NCBI GenBank assembly: GCA_905221605.1
Contig: CAJNDS010002135.1
Coordinates: 177,501-239,500, forward strand
Direction of reading: 5' to 3'
Length of the DNA: 62,000 bases
DNA from: Symbiodinium natans
Lineage: Eukaryota; Sar; Dinophyceae; Suessiales; Symbiodiniaceae
Shown here piece by piece: positions 31,766-44,266 of the stretch (positions within the stretch are counted from its first letter, which is position 1; each line of letters starts with the position of its first letter). Position numbers and translations under genes: made by a program. The notes below the pieces were generated by a model. It was not told where the DNA came from, did not search any database, and saw nothing but the letters and a program-made list of their open reading frames with translations.

Positions 31766-32844
31766 GGTGGTCGCTGTGTGGTAAAGAGGGTTACATGGTT
31801 TTAGAGATGCGTGGTTTTTGGCTGTGGGGTCCCTCGACTTTGGGGCTTGTGCAGAGGTCTTCGGAAGTGCTGACCAGTAGAGCCGTGGTTGTTTTCCGCT
31901 GGTCGAAATTCTTGGCAGAAGCTTCCGAACTCTTGCAGCACCTGATCCCTGCTGCCAGCCATACCTGAGTCCACAGTGCTGTGGCTGCTGTCTGATCTGA
32001 GTGCAAAGCCGCTCGTGACAGTCAGATGGTGCTTTACTCTTCGCCTGGGCACAAGAGCCTGTGTGAATCACGCGCCGGCCGGCCCAGCTCTTATTCCGAG
32101 GCAGTGTGGCTCTGATTAGCCCAAGTGTCCCCTTTGCATTGAGAAGATGTCGGAGCCAAGTAGGGTAGCCGAGTAGGGTATCTGCAACGTGATCCCAAAG
32201 TGTATCCCAATGTTTTTCTTCGAAGAGGGAGACTGGATCCTCGGAGGAGTTTTTCTACGAGGCCCTGGCACGTCAACTGCACTGCTTTGGTGCATCGTTG
32301 CCTGCTGGCCCTGTATCTCTCCATTGGTTCACTGACAATGACATGGTGTAAATGCATTCCGGCAGTGCCCCCCGACTCTGCGAGTCAAAATGTCGAAAGT
32401 CGAAAGGTGCCAGAATGTCAGGTACACCCTGGTCACGCTGTTGTGAGATTATTGACATTATTGATGACTGACGATGAAAAATGACTCTGCCACAGCATCC
32501 TGGTGGTTCAAACCTTTGGGTATTCATGGTGGGCACTGATGGAGGAGGCAGGGTGGTTTTGTGGAACGCGATGGCAGCTGCAAGCCACTTTGAACAGCTT
32601 AGCACGTTACAAGTTCCAACGTTCATCAACAATGTTCGAGTATTCTTGCGACACGGAGGTCCTGGCTCTTCCGCATCGCAGCCGCTGCTGCCCTCTGTAA
32701 GCAGCGTGCAACCACTGAGGCTCTGCATTTCCAACCTATCCGGTTCACTTTCCCCAGCATACATTCGTACTGTATTTGTGGGTGACTCGATGCACCCCAC
32801 CCCACACGACGACACGACGACAGACGCCGCACCTCTCTCTGCAG
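31766..32844. other. unassigned 1.1 kb
   Basis: No exon recognised. Open frames on both strands (for example 32273-32815 on the - strand, 180 residues) have no motif and no consistent composition. Confidence 0.4.
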
Positions 32845-34316
32845 CCGGCAGCGGGCGAGTGCGGCAGAGCTCTGGGAGGCATCGGCTTGCCTTGTGGGGT
32901 CGTCATTAAAGGGACCTTGCAGGGACATTGCTTCTTTTTTTTGAGGCTACGCTGCGGCAGAAGCTGGGAACCCCTGGCCCTGCCCCACCGAGGGAGACAC
33001 TGTGAATGCCCCAGGCTGCTAGTGAATGACGGGCGATTGGTGCAGCATGGATCAGCTGCCGAGGCCCAGTCTGTACGAACACCGCCCAGCTGTGGTGCGG
33101 AGTCTCAGGGCACATGTGCTGAGTTTGGGTGGGTTCTGGTGTAGTCTTTCTACGAGTGAAACGATGAGGCCTCCAAAGTGGCGCAATCTGCTCCGCCTTC
33201 TACAGTGGGACCGTCAGCGCACAGGTCTCAGAGACCTGAAGTTCCAACAATTCCGACAACCTCATGTTGTAATCTGCTGCAATGAGAAAGCTTCCTGTCC
33301 ATGACCCCTTCTTGGATCCTATTGGCTAACCTGACTGGCCAGTCAGAAAGTCTCCTGGACACTGGCCCCTGGTGATCTGACCGAGGTCGGTCGTCGCATG
33401 GTTTGCCCAGTACCAGTGCAACAGTTGTGGCCACGTGCCAACCTCTCTTGCTTGGGACTTGGATGTGTCAACTTCACGCCAGCCGGATCCTACAACAAGG
33501 TGACCCCAAATCGTGACACAGGACGCCCGCTTTTGTCATCTCTGTGGGGAGCCACTGCCGCTTCCTCGTGTGCCCGCGGTGGCATGGCCCTCTGCCTTCG
33601 GCAACCAGGTACTCAGTGGGTAGGGCAACATAATGCACCCAGCGAAAGCTTCGCTCAATGTTGCAAGGTCACGGGCGAGGGCAGCCGCCTTGCAGTCAAC
33701 CTCGGGGAGGCCGCGTTTTCCATCGTTGCTATTGGCCAGCAAGTTGCCGACGGTGAGAAGAGAAAAGTACTGTGTTGATCCAGATGCGCTTGTTGATCCT
33801 TTGTGCCATCCCCTTCCCTGATGGCAGGTGGCCGCAGCTGCTGCGCTGGAAGCCCTCCGGCAAGAAGCAGGCACTGCTGACAGGGATGCGGCTTGCGGTG
33901 GCTGTCCGGCCTTCGATCAGAAGATCAAGCGGTTGTGCACACCGAGGAGGCGGCGGCGGTGGCGGCGGTGGCGGCAGCATGGGCAGTCACCTGGCCGTGC
34001 GCTCCGAGCCAAACCTCCGTGCACCACAACAGCCACAGCGGCCACAGCGGCCACAGCGGCCACAGCGGCCCGCGGTGGCAGAGGCTGGGAATCCCGGGGA
34101 TCCCACCCCGAACCCCAAACTGTACGACTAAACTTCTGAAAGTCTGAGCAATCTTCCTGTCAGGAGAGGCCCAAGGCCCCGCCAGCGTGCTCCACAGCAG
34201 CTTCTCTGCAGTGGGTTGCACTCGATGGAGGTTTGCCTGGTGCCAGTTGGGCCATCCTGCATCACATGGAGCTGCTGCGCATTGAGAACATATTTTCTTG
34301 CCGAGGGGAAGTATGA
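32845..34316 (+). CDS. candidate second zinc-knuckle/coiled-coil gene
   Basis: Candidate exons: 32845-32879 (RQRASAAELWE, after CTGCAG, GC donor), 33522-33608 (DARFCHLCGEPLPLPRVPAV..., CAG to GTACTC), 33828-33890 (VAAAAALEALRQEAGTADRD..., GC donor) and 34164-34316 (ERPKAPPACSTAASLQWVAL... ending SCRGEV and TGA). The second holds one half of a zinc ribbon (FCHLCG); the first knuckle would be on an earlier exon. The third is a coil of the kind seen in the large gene. A GGC-rich stretch at 33949-33975 and a CAGCGGCCA repeat at 34030-34070 may be coding in one of three frames; the frame that reads SEPNLRAPQQPQRPQRP and stops at 34129 is the most protein-like. Confidence 0.4.
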
Positions 34317-37156
34317 GGGCCCCCCGAAGTGCCGTAAGCATCGAGGCCAGCAGCTTAAGCTGCGGGACCATTCTCGGGGTCTGTCGATGCTTTGCTCAAC
34401 GGTTCTGGGATGCTGGTGCCTTTGTCCTTTGCAGATGGTGGCAAGCGGCTGCTACAAGCCCCAGGCCTTCGAGTGCTTGCACGCTCCATCGCCAGTCCGC
34501 CTGTGCTCTAAACAGCGCTTTCTTCTGATAAGGCTGGCTGCCAAGGGTAAGGCTGTGACTGTGATGCCTATGCAGGCCGGCCGCTGCCGGGGCGGCCGAA
34601 AGACCTGCCGTGAGCTCCTCTGCATGTCATTGCACGGTTTCTTGGTTTTTTGCTCGGCTTGTCGTGTTTGTGCCGTGTGAGGTGGGGCACCAGAGAAAGC
34701 CAGGCGGGCATGTCACAGAAACAGCGTCAGCACAGCAATCACAGCAGAAATTTCATCACCGCGAAAGGGGCATCGGCGACGTGGAAGTTTGCGGGGGGCT
34801 GGCGCGCATGGTTGCGTACGCGATTCCATGGTTGGTCACCCGATGCATCCGAGCGCGTGTCGAGGGCTAGATCAAAACTTCAGCCTGGCCTGTGAAGTCT
34901 AACAACACGAAGAACAAAAGACTCTGAAGACATTTCACACTCATCTCGAATCTCTTTTCGTTGGTTTATTGGCAGCAGCAAGAACGGAGCTCGGTGCCAG
35001 TCGGAAGGAAATAAAGTAGAGGGTGTTAGCATGTTTTAGCCGCGCAAACGTCTGCTGCAGTGTCTGTCAAGAGATCGCAAGCTGAAGCATTCCTCCCACA
35101 TCCGCGAGCCACTCAATTGGCAAATCCAGGCCCGAGCGCAAGCACGACAGCACGGCGCGCGCCCGCGAAGGATTTCCCTGTGCGCTTGCGCTACATTTGG
35201 CCGGGGTCGCGGATTTTAAGCGCCTAAGCTTTCTATTGCTTAAAGAGCCCATGATGCTCATGACATGCAAATTTGTCCAGGTGGCGCATTGGCTAGATAA
35301 TATTCGGCCGAGGCGGCCATGATCTAAGAAGTCCAATTCTCAGAGCAGTTCATCGTGAGAGTAACTGAGAAAACTTGCCTTCGTCAAACTCATGAGACTT
35401 CCCCTCCCCCCCCCTGCCCCCGATGCATGCTACGTGCATGCTGAGGCTTCGAGAAGCTGAGTTTCACGACAGCACGCCCCATGGAATTTGGTCCCAGTTA
35501 ACGTATAGCCTTAGCTTGCAGTTGTGGGCTAGTGAACCACACACCCTTTTTCGGGTGAGGTGAGGATACAGGATCCTTTGGCGGTTCACGCAGAGCACTT
35601 GCAACTGCCACGTGAGCTATGAGTCGATCCTGCGCGATTCGCAGAAATTTACCGCAGATGCCCCCGTGCCTGTTACTTGCAGCCGAAAGCATGCAATCCA
35701 GGCCAGTGTTAGGATGCCAGGCATTCTGTAGCAGCACATTTTAGCACGAAGTCGCTTTCCGACAGTTGCACTCAGGCAAGAAGCGTTGTAGCTGGGCCAG
35801 GCTAGGATAAAGAGTTCATCGCTGGGCAGTTGCTAACATCGTTGCCGCAGCTCCTGTTGGCTCAAAAGGGTCCACGGCTGTTTTGGCGCGAGACTCTCAG
35901 TGGAAGTGTTTTATGTGTTGTTTTGACCAGCGAAGGAGCAGCACGTGTTTGGTATGTTCTCGGAAGAAAAGCTGCCTGTCAAGTTGGAATAAGAAAAAGC
36001 CCATGCCTGTCAACGTAATGCTCCGGAATCCCTAGTAGCTGCTGACCCACCGACTGAACAAATTAGTGCACAGTGCACAGGTTGCGGGGGCAGCCACGTG
36101 TCATAAGATATTCTACACGCTTGGTCAGCCAGAGCCGCTATACCTATGCATCTGGAACTCTCGCACTCTCGGAACACTTCCTGCATCAAACCCTCGTTGA
36201 ACTTGAGGCGTGGGCTCTCATGGCTGCAGGGCTGTTCAGGCGCCTCCGCAACTTAGAGTTGGGTTTGGGAGAGTCCAAGCCGGCAAGTACACTGGACGAG
36301 CAAGAAACCTGAAGCGACAGGCCCACGATGGCCGGCCGAAAAAGCGCAGCCGCGCTGCTACTCGGCCTGTAACGAAGCCTCAAGTGTTGAAGCTGTACCG
36401 TATTGCGATCGCTGCATGCCAGCATGCCAGTACAACTCACAGCAACGGGCTGTGGCCTTATGCCAGGATTCTCCTTCCATGTGCCCTTCTGATTTTCGGC
36501 TTCGCTTGGGGATCTTCGGCCGCCTTCCTGAGCGTCGTGGCCTCGGCACCTGCATGTGGGTGCATTCTTTGCTTATTTACCCCCGGCAAGCGGGGTTGTT
36601 CGATTTTAGGATCAAGTGGCATGCATCATATGAGGCGACGTGCTCAAGACAGCAAGCAGTTACAGTTCTCAGGCAGTACCAGAAGCATTGGAGCCCGAAA
36701 TGTGAATTGGAATATCAGAAGGATTGAGCTCTCAATCTCTTAATCCTGCTGGTTGGAGTATGTTGTCCTCTATGGAGAACGCAGCAAACCCTCCTGAACT
36801 TCCCATAAAACTACTTTCCTTGACTCCACCAAGCTCAAATGTTGCCTCAAACCCAACCTTGCGCTCAAGACATATTCCATCGGACCAGAAGTTTTGGAAC
36901 TGGCGTGGGCATGGAAAGCAGCAGCAAAGTGTTCCCTTCCCAGCACTGCAACTTGAAATCCTTGCAGCCCGGTTTTCGGGACAGGGTGGGGATGTTCGAT
37001 GTGGTACTTTTCTCGGAAAGATGTGTTCTCGGAGTATCCGCGGTGCCGCCCCATAACTTCGTGAGAATGTGGTGGGGCCTGTGAGCCATACTCGTAGCTC
37101 TGTCCATTGCTTGAATTCTCTCCTTGGCCGCTGTTTGCCCTCTTTTTCTGCCACAG
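34317..37156. other. mostly unassigned 2.8 kb, one weak zinc-finger-like exon
   Basis: The only candidate is at 35851, after GTTGCCGCAG: APVGSKGSTAVLARDSQ, which could end at a GT donor at 35900 or read on into WKCFMCCFDQRRSSTCLVC. The latter recalls a RanBP2-type finger (W-x-C-x2-C ... C-x2-C) but has 9 instead of 10 residues between the pairs and lacks the usual Asn. A segment at 34438 onward after TTTGCAG is open in two frames. The rest shows only shadows. Confidence 0.3.
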
Positions 37157-37235
37157 GCCTCTCCTACCCGCAGCTCGCTCCGTGGGCCGAAAGAGCTGCG
37201 CCGAGCGAATGAGCCAAGGCCTTGCGGCGGGAGAG
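37157..37235 (+). CDS. candidate exon, polar, function unknown
   Basis: After a strong acceptor (TTTTTCTGCCACAG) the exon reads ASPTRSSLRGPKELRRANEP and then RPCGG, ending at a GT donor (GTAGAA). It is basic and polar, with no domain. It may belong to the gene whose exons follow at 38114. Confidence 0.35.
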
Positions 37236-38113
37236 GTAGAATATCATCTAGAAGCCCTACTAGAAGGCCTTTTTGGGTTTGGCACTGGCCACTGAAGCCC
37301 GGAGACAGCCGAAAACAGTAGCTGTCATATTATGTTTGTTGATGCCTTTCTGGAAGTAGTCCGGTGTCCCCATATTGCTATTCACATGTTTTGATTCTTG
37401 ACCTCTACACTGCGTTCTTGAGGCATTGTCTTCATCGTGGTTTCCGGTGGTGGAAATAGGGATTCTTACAAATATTGGTGAGTGCTGATACAGCTCCCAC
37501 ATCATATACGTATGCTCCTGTTGCTAAGTTGCCATCGAGGCTGGCGCTGTACTGAAATCGATGGTGGTTGTAGTGGCGCTTGCGCTCGCACGCGAGTTGC
37601 GAGCGTAGCAGAATGTTGTCAGAAACGGAGGGAAAGAAGGCCCCGTGCTGGCAACTTCCAGTCTGCCTCAACAGCTCTGGCTGCAGGGCATCTGCCATGT
37701 GCGGTGCTGCGCCGCTTGCGGAACTCTCAGATCCTAGAGCGCTGTGTCAGCTCTGCTTTTTTTGTCAACAGAGGCTCTTGTGTAGCTATGCGGTAGCTTT
37801 GGAACAGTCCCGGCCTTGGTCACTTCAGGTTGGCCTCGCGGCAGCAGTGGGCTGCGTGGCCGCAGCCAGGGGCTCGACGTTGTATCCCACTTGTCATGAA
37901 CTTATTCTCGCTTGTCATCTGCCACCGTTTCATTGTGCTTGGCGTAGATTCCCTAGCCGCACTGCTGCAAGGCGCGCAGCACTGTGCAGCGGCGGTATAC
38001 TGGCAGCTACAACTTGGACGGGGCTCTTGCTGCTTTGTAAATGCGAGTGGAGTATCGTGATGCCGATGGAGTTCTTGGTTGGCGTTAAGAACTGTTGCTC
38101 CATTGTAAGCCAG

Positions 38114-38667
38114 ATTCGTGTCTTTGCGCTGAGTGGCAAAAAGGACCCCTTCATGGAAAGCGGGGAGCCCACCCGGATGACGGAGGAGGAGCAGGACCGA
38201 CTAATGCGCGACATTTTGATCTTGTTGTGCCTGAGCTGATGCCCAATGACGAACATTCGATTGATGTGTCTGCTCGATGGTTTTACGATGCGGTGTGACC
38301 GATCGTTCGGCGCTCCTCTCTGCCGTACATCTGGTTCTGTTTGTCCTATGCGCTGTTGTCGTAGTGTTTTCCAGGATAGGCAGTTCAGGGTGAAGTCGAT
38401 GGGTTTCCACTTCGCCCAGAGTCCTGCTCAAACAAGCTTTATACTTGTACTTCAGTCGCGGTCCCGACGCCAAGAAGCACACTGTGGGCCGATCGGAGTT
38501 TCTGAGGGCTTAGGGCTAAGTCTAAGAAGGGATTGCTGGCAAGAGGTCGCTGCGCCGAACAACATGGGCCTCGGAATACAACTGTCTGTCAGGCCGAGTG
38601 GCTCGAGAAGAAGACTGCTGAGCTTGAGGAGATCATGCCCATGACGGACATTGAGTTCGAGGATATG
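38114..38667 (+). CDS. exons of an unrecognised gene, with an apparent frame shift
   Basis: Segments: 38114-about 38215 (IRVFALSGKKDPFMESGEPT then RMTEEEQDRLMR), about 38212-38292 in another frame (HFDLVVPELMPNDEHSIDVS then ARWFYDA, GT donor), 38456-38507 (RGPDAKKHTVGRSEFLR, GC donor) and 38593-38667 (AEWLEKKTAELEEIMPMTDI then EFEDM, GC donor). All are well-formed, charged protein sequence. The first two meet with no room for an intron, so a one-base sequence error, a broken gene, or alternative exons must be invoked. I do not recognise the family. Confidence 0.5.
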
Positions 38668-38869
38668 GCATCTTGGCTGCACGTCTGAGCGGAATACTCC
38701 GGAAAAGTCGCTCTCGTAAGACGGGGAACGTCTTCGTATGGTTTCTTCACGGCCTTCATGGATCTTCATGGTGCGTGGCGGGGCTTCGCTTGGCAGCTAC
38801 TGGGACCTCTCTACGCCTCGAAGTATCTCAGTGCTGCCCTGCTGATACTCTGCTCACACTCATTCCGAG

Positions 38870-38940
38870 GTTGCAGAGCAGACCTGGCAGTGACTTGGCT
38901 GTGAGAGAGTGCGTTTCCGAGGTGTCGGAGGCTATAGGCA
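38870..38940 (+). CDS. exon of the same unrecognised gene
   Basis: It runs from an acceptor CCGAG to a perfect GTAAGT donor, the best canonical donor in this part of the window. It encodes LQSRPGSDLAVRECVSEVSE and AIG, a likely helix. Confidence 0.45.
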
Positions 38941-39338
38941 GTAAGTCTACGTGCCGACAGTACTGCTTGGAGCATTTTGTAGCCACCTGCAAGCATCTGT
39001 TGTCTCGTGCATCGTGGGAAGGTGGGCACGCCACTTGCTCCCCTTCCAGGAGCCAAAAGTCTGTGTATATGATTCCGGGCACAGGGTTTCAAGGACGTGT
39101 CAGTGTTGTCTCAGACCTTGCTTGAAGGACAGACGGCGACACGAAATTGCCGCGTACAAACGCCAATGCGTTCTGAAGCAGTGCTGCCAGCATGCTGTTT
39201 CGGGCAGTTTCAATGAATTCAGTTTCCAGATGCACGTGCTTCAAGCCCGGTCTTGTTCTCATGCATGGCCTCCTGCATAACTGCCTTGACTCTCCTACCG
39301 GAAGAGCATCCTGGTATGGAGATGTCTAAGCCAACAAG

Positions 39339-39925
39339 TTCCAATCACAGCGCGGCAGGCCAGAGCTCTTCAAGAAGCTGCGCTTGTGGCATCCGCTTGC
39401 TTTGAAATACCCCTCGCTCCTCAAGAGGTGCCCACATGGTCGAGGAAACAAGATGGACCCAATGGCTTCCACCAGTCGACGATTTAAGAGCTGTCAAGAT
39501 GGAGTTGGGGTGAAGTTATGCGATGCATGCGACTGAGCGGGTGTAATGTTCTCCAGATGATCTCTGAAAATCTCAGCCTGAGTCGCCATAAATCGGTGGT
39601 TGAGTTTTCAAGCTCCACTGACCCTGTCCAAGCAATCCATTTCAGCAGGTATGACAACCTGGGGCCCTCAGACCTCGAGAACCGCGACTTAAAGATCGAC
39701 GTGGAGTCTGCCTCTTAGATACACTCGCAGCACGGACGTAGCATGAACATAGCACAGACAGAGTTTGGGCATCCCATGCCTCTTTATCTCCAATGTCTTT
39801 CTCTGTCTTGATCGATCTTGCTGAGGTTCCTGGCCAATGTAGAGAAGGTTGCCGGCTTCACCTATCGGGACAATGCCCGTGAGCAGCGGTCTGTCGATCT
39901 TCAGCGACGGGCTCCCGAACTGTAA
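39339..39925 (+). CDS. 3' exons of an unrecognised gene
   Basis: Three segments: 39339-39536 (FQSQRGRPELFKKLRLWHPL..., open to a TGA, ending VKLCDACD), 39649-39709 (YDNLGPSDLENRDLKIDVES, GC donor) and 39826-39925 (FLANVEKVAGFTYRDNAREQ ... RAPEL then TAA). The last is a convincing terminal exon with an AG|G acceptor. The first might instead be spliced before its stop. No domain is recognised. With 38114-38940 they may form one gene ending at 39925 (inference from strand and spacing). Confidence 0.4.
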
Positions 39926-41070
39926 ACTTTTGCCCTGAACCCTGGTGTCACTTGACTCCGCCAAGCACTGCCTGTTGCGTTCCTTGCCAGCTGTGGCTTC
40001 AGGCGCCATGAACAGCCCAAGTCCAGGAATATCTCATGCGGTTCCAGGATGTGGTTCTTCAGCTTTAGCCCTGTAGCCTTGGGCTGCCAAGCTGTGTGTC
40101 TATAGAAGATGCCAAGCCTTGAGCCCCTGCGCACTGCTCGCAAGCGCCATCCCAAGCCCTACAAGAACCCCAAAGCCAGAACAAAAAAGCAAAACGCCTT
40201 CGCTTTAGTGCCGGCGCGCCCTGCGGCTGATGGAGCCTCGCCCGCCGCAGCATGCCGTTGCTGGGACCGGCATCAGGGTTCAGGGCTTCGTGTAAGGCAT
40301 CCGTAGGACCTCACGGGCCGATCCCTAAGGCAAAGCAGTGCAGGTAGAAAAATCAGTCGAAAGGGAGTGATTTTCGCCACCTCGCATGGCAAGGTGGGAA
40401 CTGACCGTTCATGCTAGACTCTGCCAATGCCAATGCTAGAACGATGAACAATTCCAACATGTGCTCTTGTGTTGCGACAAGGTTTGGACAGGGTGCCTTT
40501 GCAGGTGCAGTTTCTGCCGGGGGCCTCGGAAGGTTCCAGAGGGCGGGACTGAGCATGTAGCAAAGTAGTAGCAAAGTTGCGAAGCTTGGGATGTCGAAAT
40601 TCAAGGATTCTGTTTGACTTTCCGGAGTAGTTCAATTCCTTCACCTAGGACCTTTGCATTTTCAACACCTCCGAGCCTCTCAATGCCCCTCACACGTGTC
40701 AGGCTCCATAGCTAATGCAGAATCAGGGGCTTGGAGGTCACTTGGGAGGTGTCTCAAAGCAGCACTGCCGTCCTTTTTTCAACCTACTGAGTCCATCTCA
40801 GTCCCCCACACCCGCTTTTCTGATGCAGACTCAGGGTGTTCGTGTTAGGGGCTTGTTGACCAGCAGCTGAATCTCCCGATTCTCGACTAGAAGCGGCACT
40901 GGGGACCGTGTTGAGTGGTGGAGTTCCAGACCTCTGACCTTTTCGTCCAAAGGCTTCAGGAACACCAGCACTGTACATCTTGCAGACTGTTTGTACTAGA
41001 TGCTGTCAAACTCAGCATCGCTGGGCATCTAAGTAGCAGCAGCAGCCGACAAAATTAAGAGTCCAGAGCA
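39926..41070. other. intergenic, 1.1 kb
   Basis: No exon recognised between the terminal exon at 39826 and the first SPF exon at 41071. It contains only short shadows and a pair of related words at 40653-40850 (CCTCTCAATGCCCCTCACACG / CAGTCCCCCACACCCG type). Confidence 0.4.
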
Positions 41071-41220
41071 ATGTTTGTTTCGACCGAGGCATCGCCCTTT
41101 GCAGCGGCGGGTGCGTCGCCATTTGCAGGCTGCTCCTTTATGTGGGACGAGTCATACAATGCTCACGGACACAGCGTAGTCGCCTGCAGCAGCATTAAGG
41201 CGCCTCTCTTCCTCTTGTTG

Positions 41221-41253
<33 letters not shown>

Positions 41254-44200
41254 TTCTCTGTGTCTCCCCCTCTCTCCCTCTCTCGTTGGCTTTCCCTCGC
41301 CCTTTGTGCTTTTGTGTGCGATGGTCCCAGCGCTCGATGTGGCAGGTAGTGCATCCTCTCCGTTTGCTTCGACACCCCAAGGAGGGCCCTCGCCCTTTGG
41401 CGGGGGTGGTGCTTCGGTGTCACCCTTTGGTGGTGGCGGTGGTGGTTGTGGGGGCGCTAGTGCCTCGCCTTTCTCAGGAGGGCCCAGTGTTTCGCCCTTT
41501 GCAGCTGGTGCGCCTTCTCCGCCAGCAAATGCTACGGGGACAGCGTTGCAAAGGTCAGCCTCGCCATTTGGCCAGAACGCATCCCCATTTGCAGGCAACT
41601 CTGCCGCTGCGGGAGCGCAAGGAAACGTTGCTGCTTCACCATTTGGTGGAAACCCTGGAGGGGTGTCGCCATCACCCTTTGGGTCCCAGGCGAGTGCTCC
41701 TTCTCCGTTCTCGGGCGCACAGGCGAACGTAGGCTCCACTCCGTTGGCAAATGTCGGAGCACAAAGAAGCCCATCACCCTTCGGAGCGAACCCTAGCCCG
41801 GCCAGTGCCACACCTTTCGGAGCTGGTGCGGGTGCATCGCCTTTCGCGGCAGCACCTTGCACTGCCTCACCATTTGCCAGCTCCGCGGGTACTCCGCCCT
41901 TTGGAGGCCAGCCACCTGCTCCCACCTCTACCAACGCTGCAAGCCCTTCACCGTTTGGTGCCAATCAGGGTGGTGTCAGCGCGGCATCCCCTTTCGGCGG
42001 CATTCAGGCAGCCAGCTGCACCAGTTCAACTTTTGGCACAACTCTGTCGGGCGCATCGCCTTTTGCGCCAACCGCCCAATCACCTGCCAGTGGTGCCCAG
42101 ATTTCACCAGCATCTCCTTTTGCAAGTGGTCAGACAGTTGCCAATACGGCCTCGCCCTTTTCATCTGCAGTGCAAGGTGGTGCCAGCACACCACCGTTCG
42201 GCACATCACCAACGCCAACAGGTGCCACAGCATCTCCCTTCGCCGCTGGTCAGGCTGGCAGCTCGCCATTCGCGAAGGCCGCTGCGCCTCCTGTGGCCAA
42301 GGCAGGGCCGAGAGAAAGCGAACAACTTCGTGGTGATAGACTGTGTGCCATGCTGTGCGATGTTGGCCTGTCACCTCCTTGAGTATCGGGGCTGACAGTT
42401 ATCTGTTGCACAGCACTCTGAACCATTTGCAGCAGGCCTGCGCTGCGTCGAAAGATGCGAAGGACGCCGAATGCTTCTGCATAGCGCTGTTGCCTAGAAC
42501 TTATGGAGGTTCTGTTTTCGAGTGGGCGCATCGTGTTTGTTCATCTTGTCGGTCGCTGTCATTCATGCCATCATTTGTGTGCAGGGGCTTAGAGTCTAGA
42601 AGGTGTTGAGGTATGCGGGCTGCTTGCCAGTGAAGTCAGCTGCTCTGGACTAGTCGGTACTTTAGTCTCAGTGACGTTTGGGGATTTGGAGGAGGTGCTG
42701 CCAGAGCTCCTGCGAAAGGTTGACTGGCAGCTGACCAGCTTCGGCATGGACAATCACGCGACTTCGATACAGCAGTGGTGATTGGACCTAGATGTGAGCA
42801 TTCCCGGCAGTCTGGCTTCCTTTTCAACGTCTTCTGTTGAACGCAGTTGAAAGTGTAGAGGAGCCGAACTGTAGCCCACGACCCTTCGACCACGTTCAAC
42901 GGGCGCCGCTGCAAGTTTGCAATCCCCAGACAGCGCGGCTTACAAGAGCAACTATGAAGAGAGCTCAACAAGTCCTCCAATACCCTCCCACCACAGTGTC
43001 TCTCGCATTCAGGGACCTGCCTCGAGCCCATGCACAATAGCTAGCCATGAAACTCAGCAAATCCTCGAAACATCCCAAACCGAGAACTAACCCTTCAACG
43101 CCAGATTCTACTGCGGATGTATACAGGTCTGCCACATGAAGGTTCCGCCACTTGCCACTCCAGGCCTCCGCTGTCACCAACGACACCTCCTTGGAGGAGA
43201 CGTTCGGGAGGTGGAGAGGCATGAGATGGCATGAGTATGATTGTGATATGATTGTGATATATTGTGATTCTGCACGTGCTCTGAAGAAATGACGTGCAAG
43301 GAACGCAGATGCCGGGTTTCAGCAACCTTTTCCTGCCACATGTCTACGGTGATTTTGTTACCAAGAGTATTGATGAATGGCCCAGTTCTTGGACCTTGAG
43401 GCATTCGCATTTCTCGCATTTGGTTGTTGGTTGGATTCACGGCTGTTTTTCAAGAGGAGCATCGCTGGATGATGCTGCAGAAGCCACGTGGGGAGTGGGA
43501 CCATCTCTCTGCCAAGCTTCTCAATGAGAGCAAGAGCAAGTTCGACACCTACCTCTCCAGTTCTGGCGATGCTGTGCCCGCATCACAGGCACAGGGAAGT
43601 GGAGGGCTCATGGCTCATGATGGGATCCGTTGACAGGAATCCACAAGACACTTCAAGAATATTATTTTCAAAGCACTTGCCGCAGTCGCATCAGTCGCAT
43701 GCTGCAGCGGTGATGAATGGCTGCAGGACATGGCCAGTGCTTCCACTCGCACGCCTTCGCCATTCGGGGATGCATCGCGGAGCTCATCACCCTTCGGCGC
43801 GGCTTCTGCATCTGCGGCGTCTGTGTCTGCAGCGGCCTCGCCCTTCGGCACCGCACCTGCATCTGCGGCCTCTCCTTTCGGGGCATGTGGAACCTCTCCT
43901 TTCGGCACCGCAGCCGGGGCATCCCCGTTTGGGGGCATGCAGGCCACAGGATTCGAAGCTAAGTCAAGCGATTCAATGGGGGTGTAGTCCTTGCTGGTCG
44001 GAAGCACGCCCTGCGCAGAATCGCAGCGCCTCGCCGGGGCCTTCGGGCACCACCTCGCCCTTTGCCCCACGGAGCGCTTCGCCCTTCGCCAGCTCTGGCC
44101 AGGCGTGGTTTGTACGCGTTTCGAGAGGGATCTGGAAACTCCACTTGCCCAGTGATTCTAGCTTCATGTGATGGGGATGCAGGTCACGCCTACATCGCCT

Positions 44201-44266
44201 TTCGCTCCGCTGCCTGGGCCAAACAGACATCCAGCTGACCCTTTTAAGCCCAACCCCCAATGCCAA
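41071..44266 (+). CDS. SPFG/SPFA-repeat protein, FG-nucleoporin-like
   Basis: Exons: 41071-41128 (starts MFVSTEASPFAAAGASPFAG, GC donor), 41346-42301 (one 956-bp exon with about 24 SPF[G/A/S] units, for example VSPFGGGGGG, ASPFAGNSAA), 43455-43588 (EEHRWMMLQKPRGEWDHLSA then KLLNESKSKFDTYLSS), 43727-43942 (TPSPFGDASRSSSPFGAASA and more), 44019-44102 (SASPGPSGTTSPFAPRSASP...) and 44183-44266 (TSPFAPLPGPNRHPADPFKP...). The repeat is a spaced Phe-Gly/Phe-Ala in Ser/Ala/Gly/Pro/Thr-rich sequence, as in FG nucleoporins. A nuclear-pore role is inferred from repeat style only; other disordered proteins could look similar. The repeats are spread over five exons separated by a non-repeat exon. The ATG at 41071 may be internal. 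A 270-residue - strand frame over the repeat is a shadow. Confidence 0.65.
41218..41293. repeat. (TC)n tract in the first intron of the SPF gene
   Basis: An imperfect polypyrimidine TC run of about 75 bp upstream of the acceptor at 41345. It may help acceptor recognition (inference). Confidence 0.9.

Noticed and set aside
35850-35960. Possible dinoflagellate spliced-leader relict (GTTGGCTCAAAAGG) and RanBP2-type finger
   Set aside because: Only a short part agrees with the spliced-leader end (TTTTGGCTCAAG), and the finger spacing is one residue short. Neither is strong enough to call.
41152-41964. 270-residue minus-strand frame rich in Pro, Ala and Gly
   Set aside because: It is the antisense of the SPFG repeat exon and repeats because the exon repeats.
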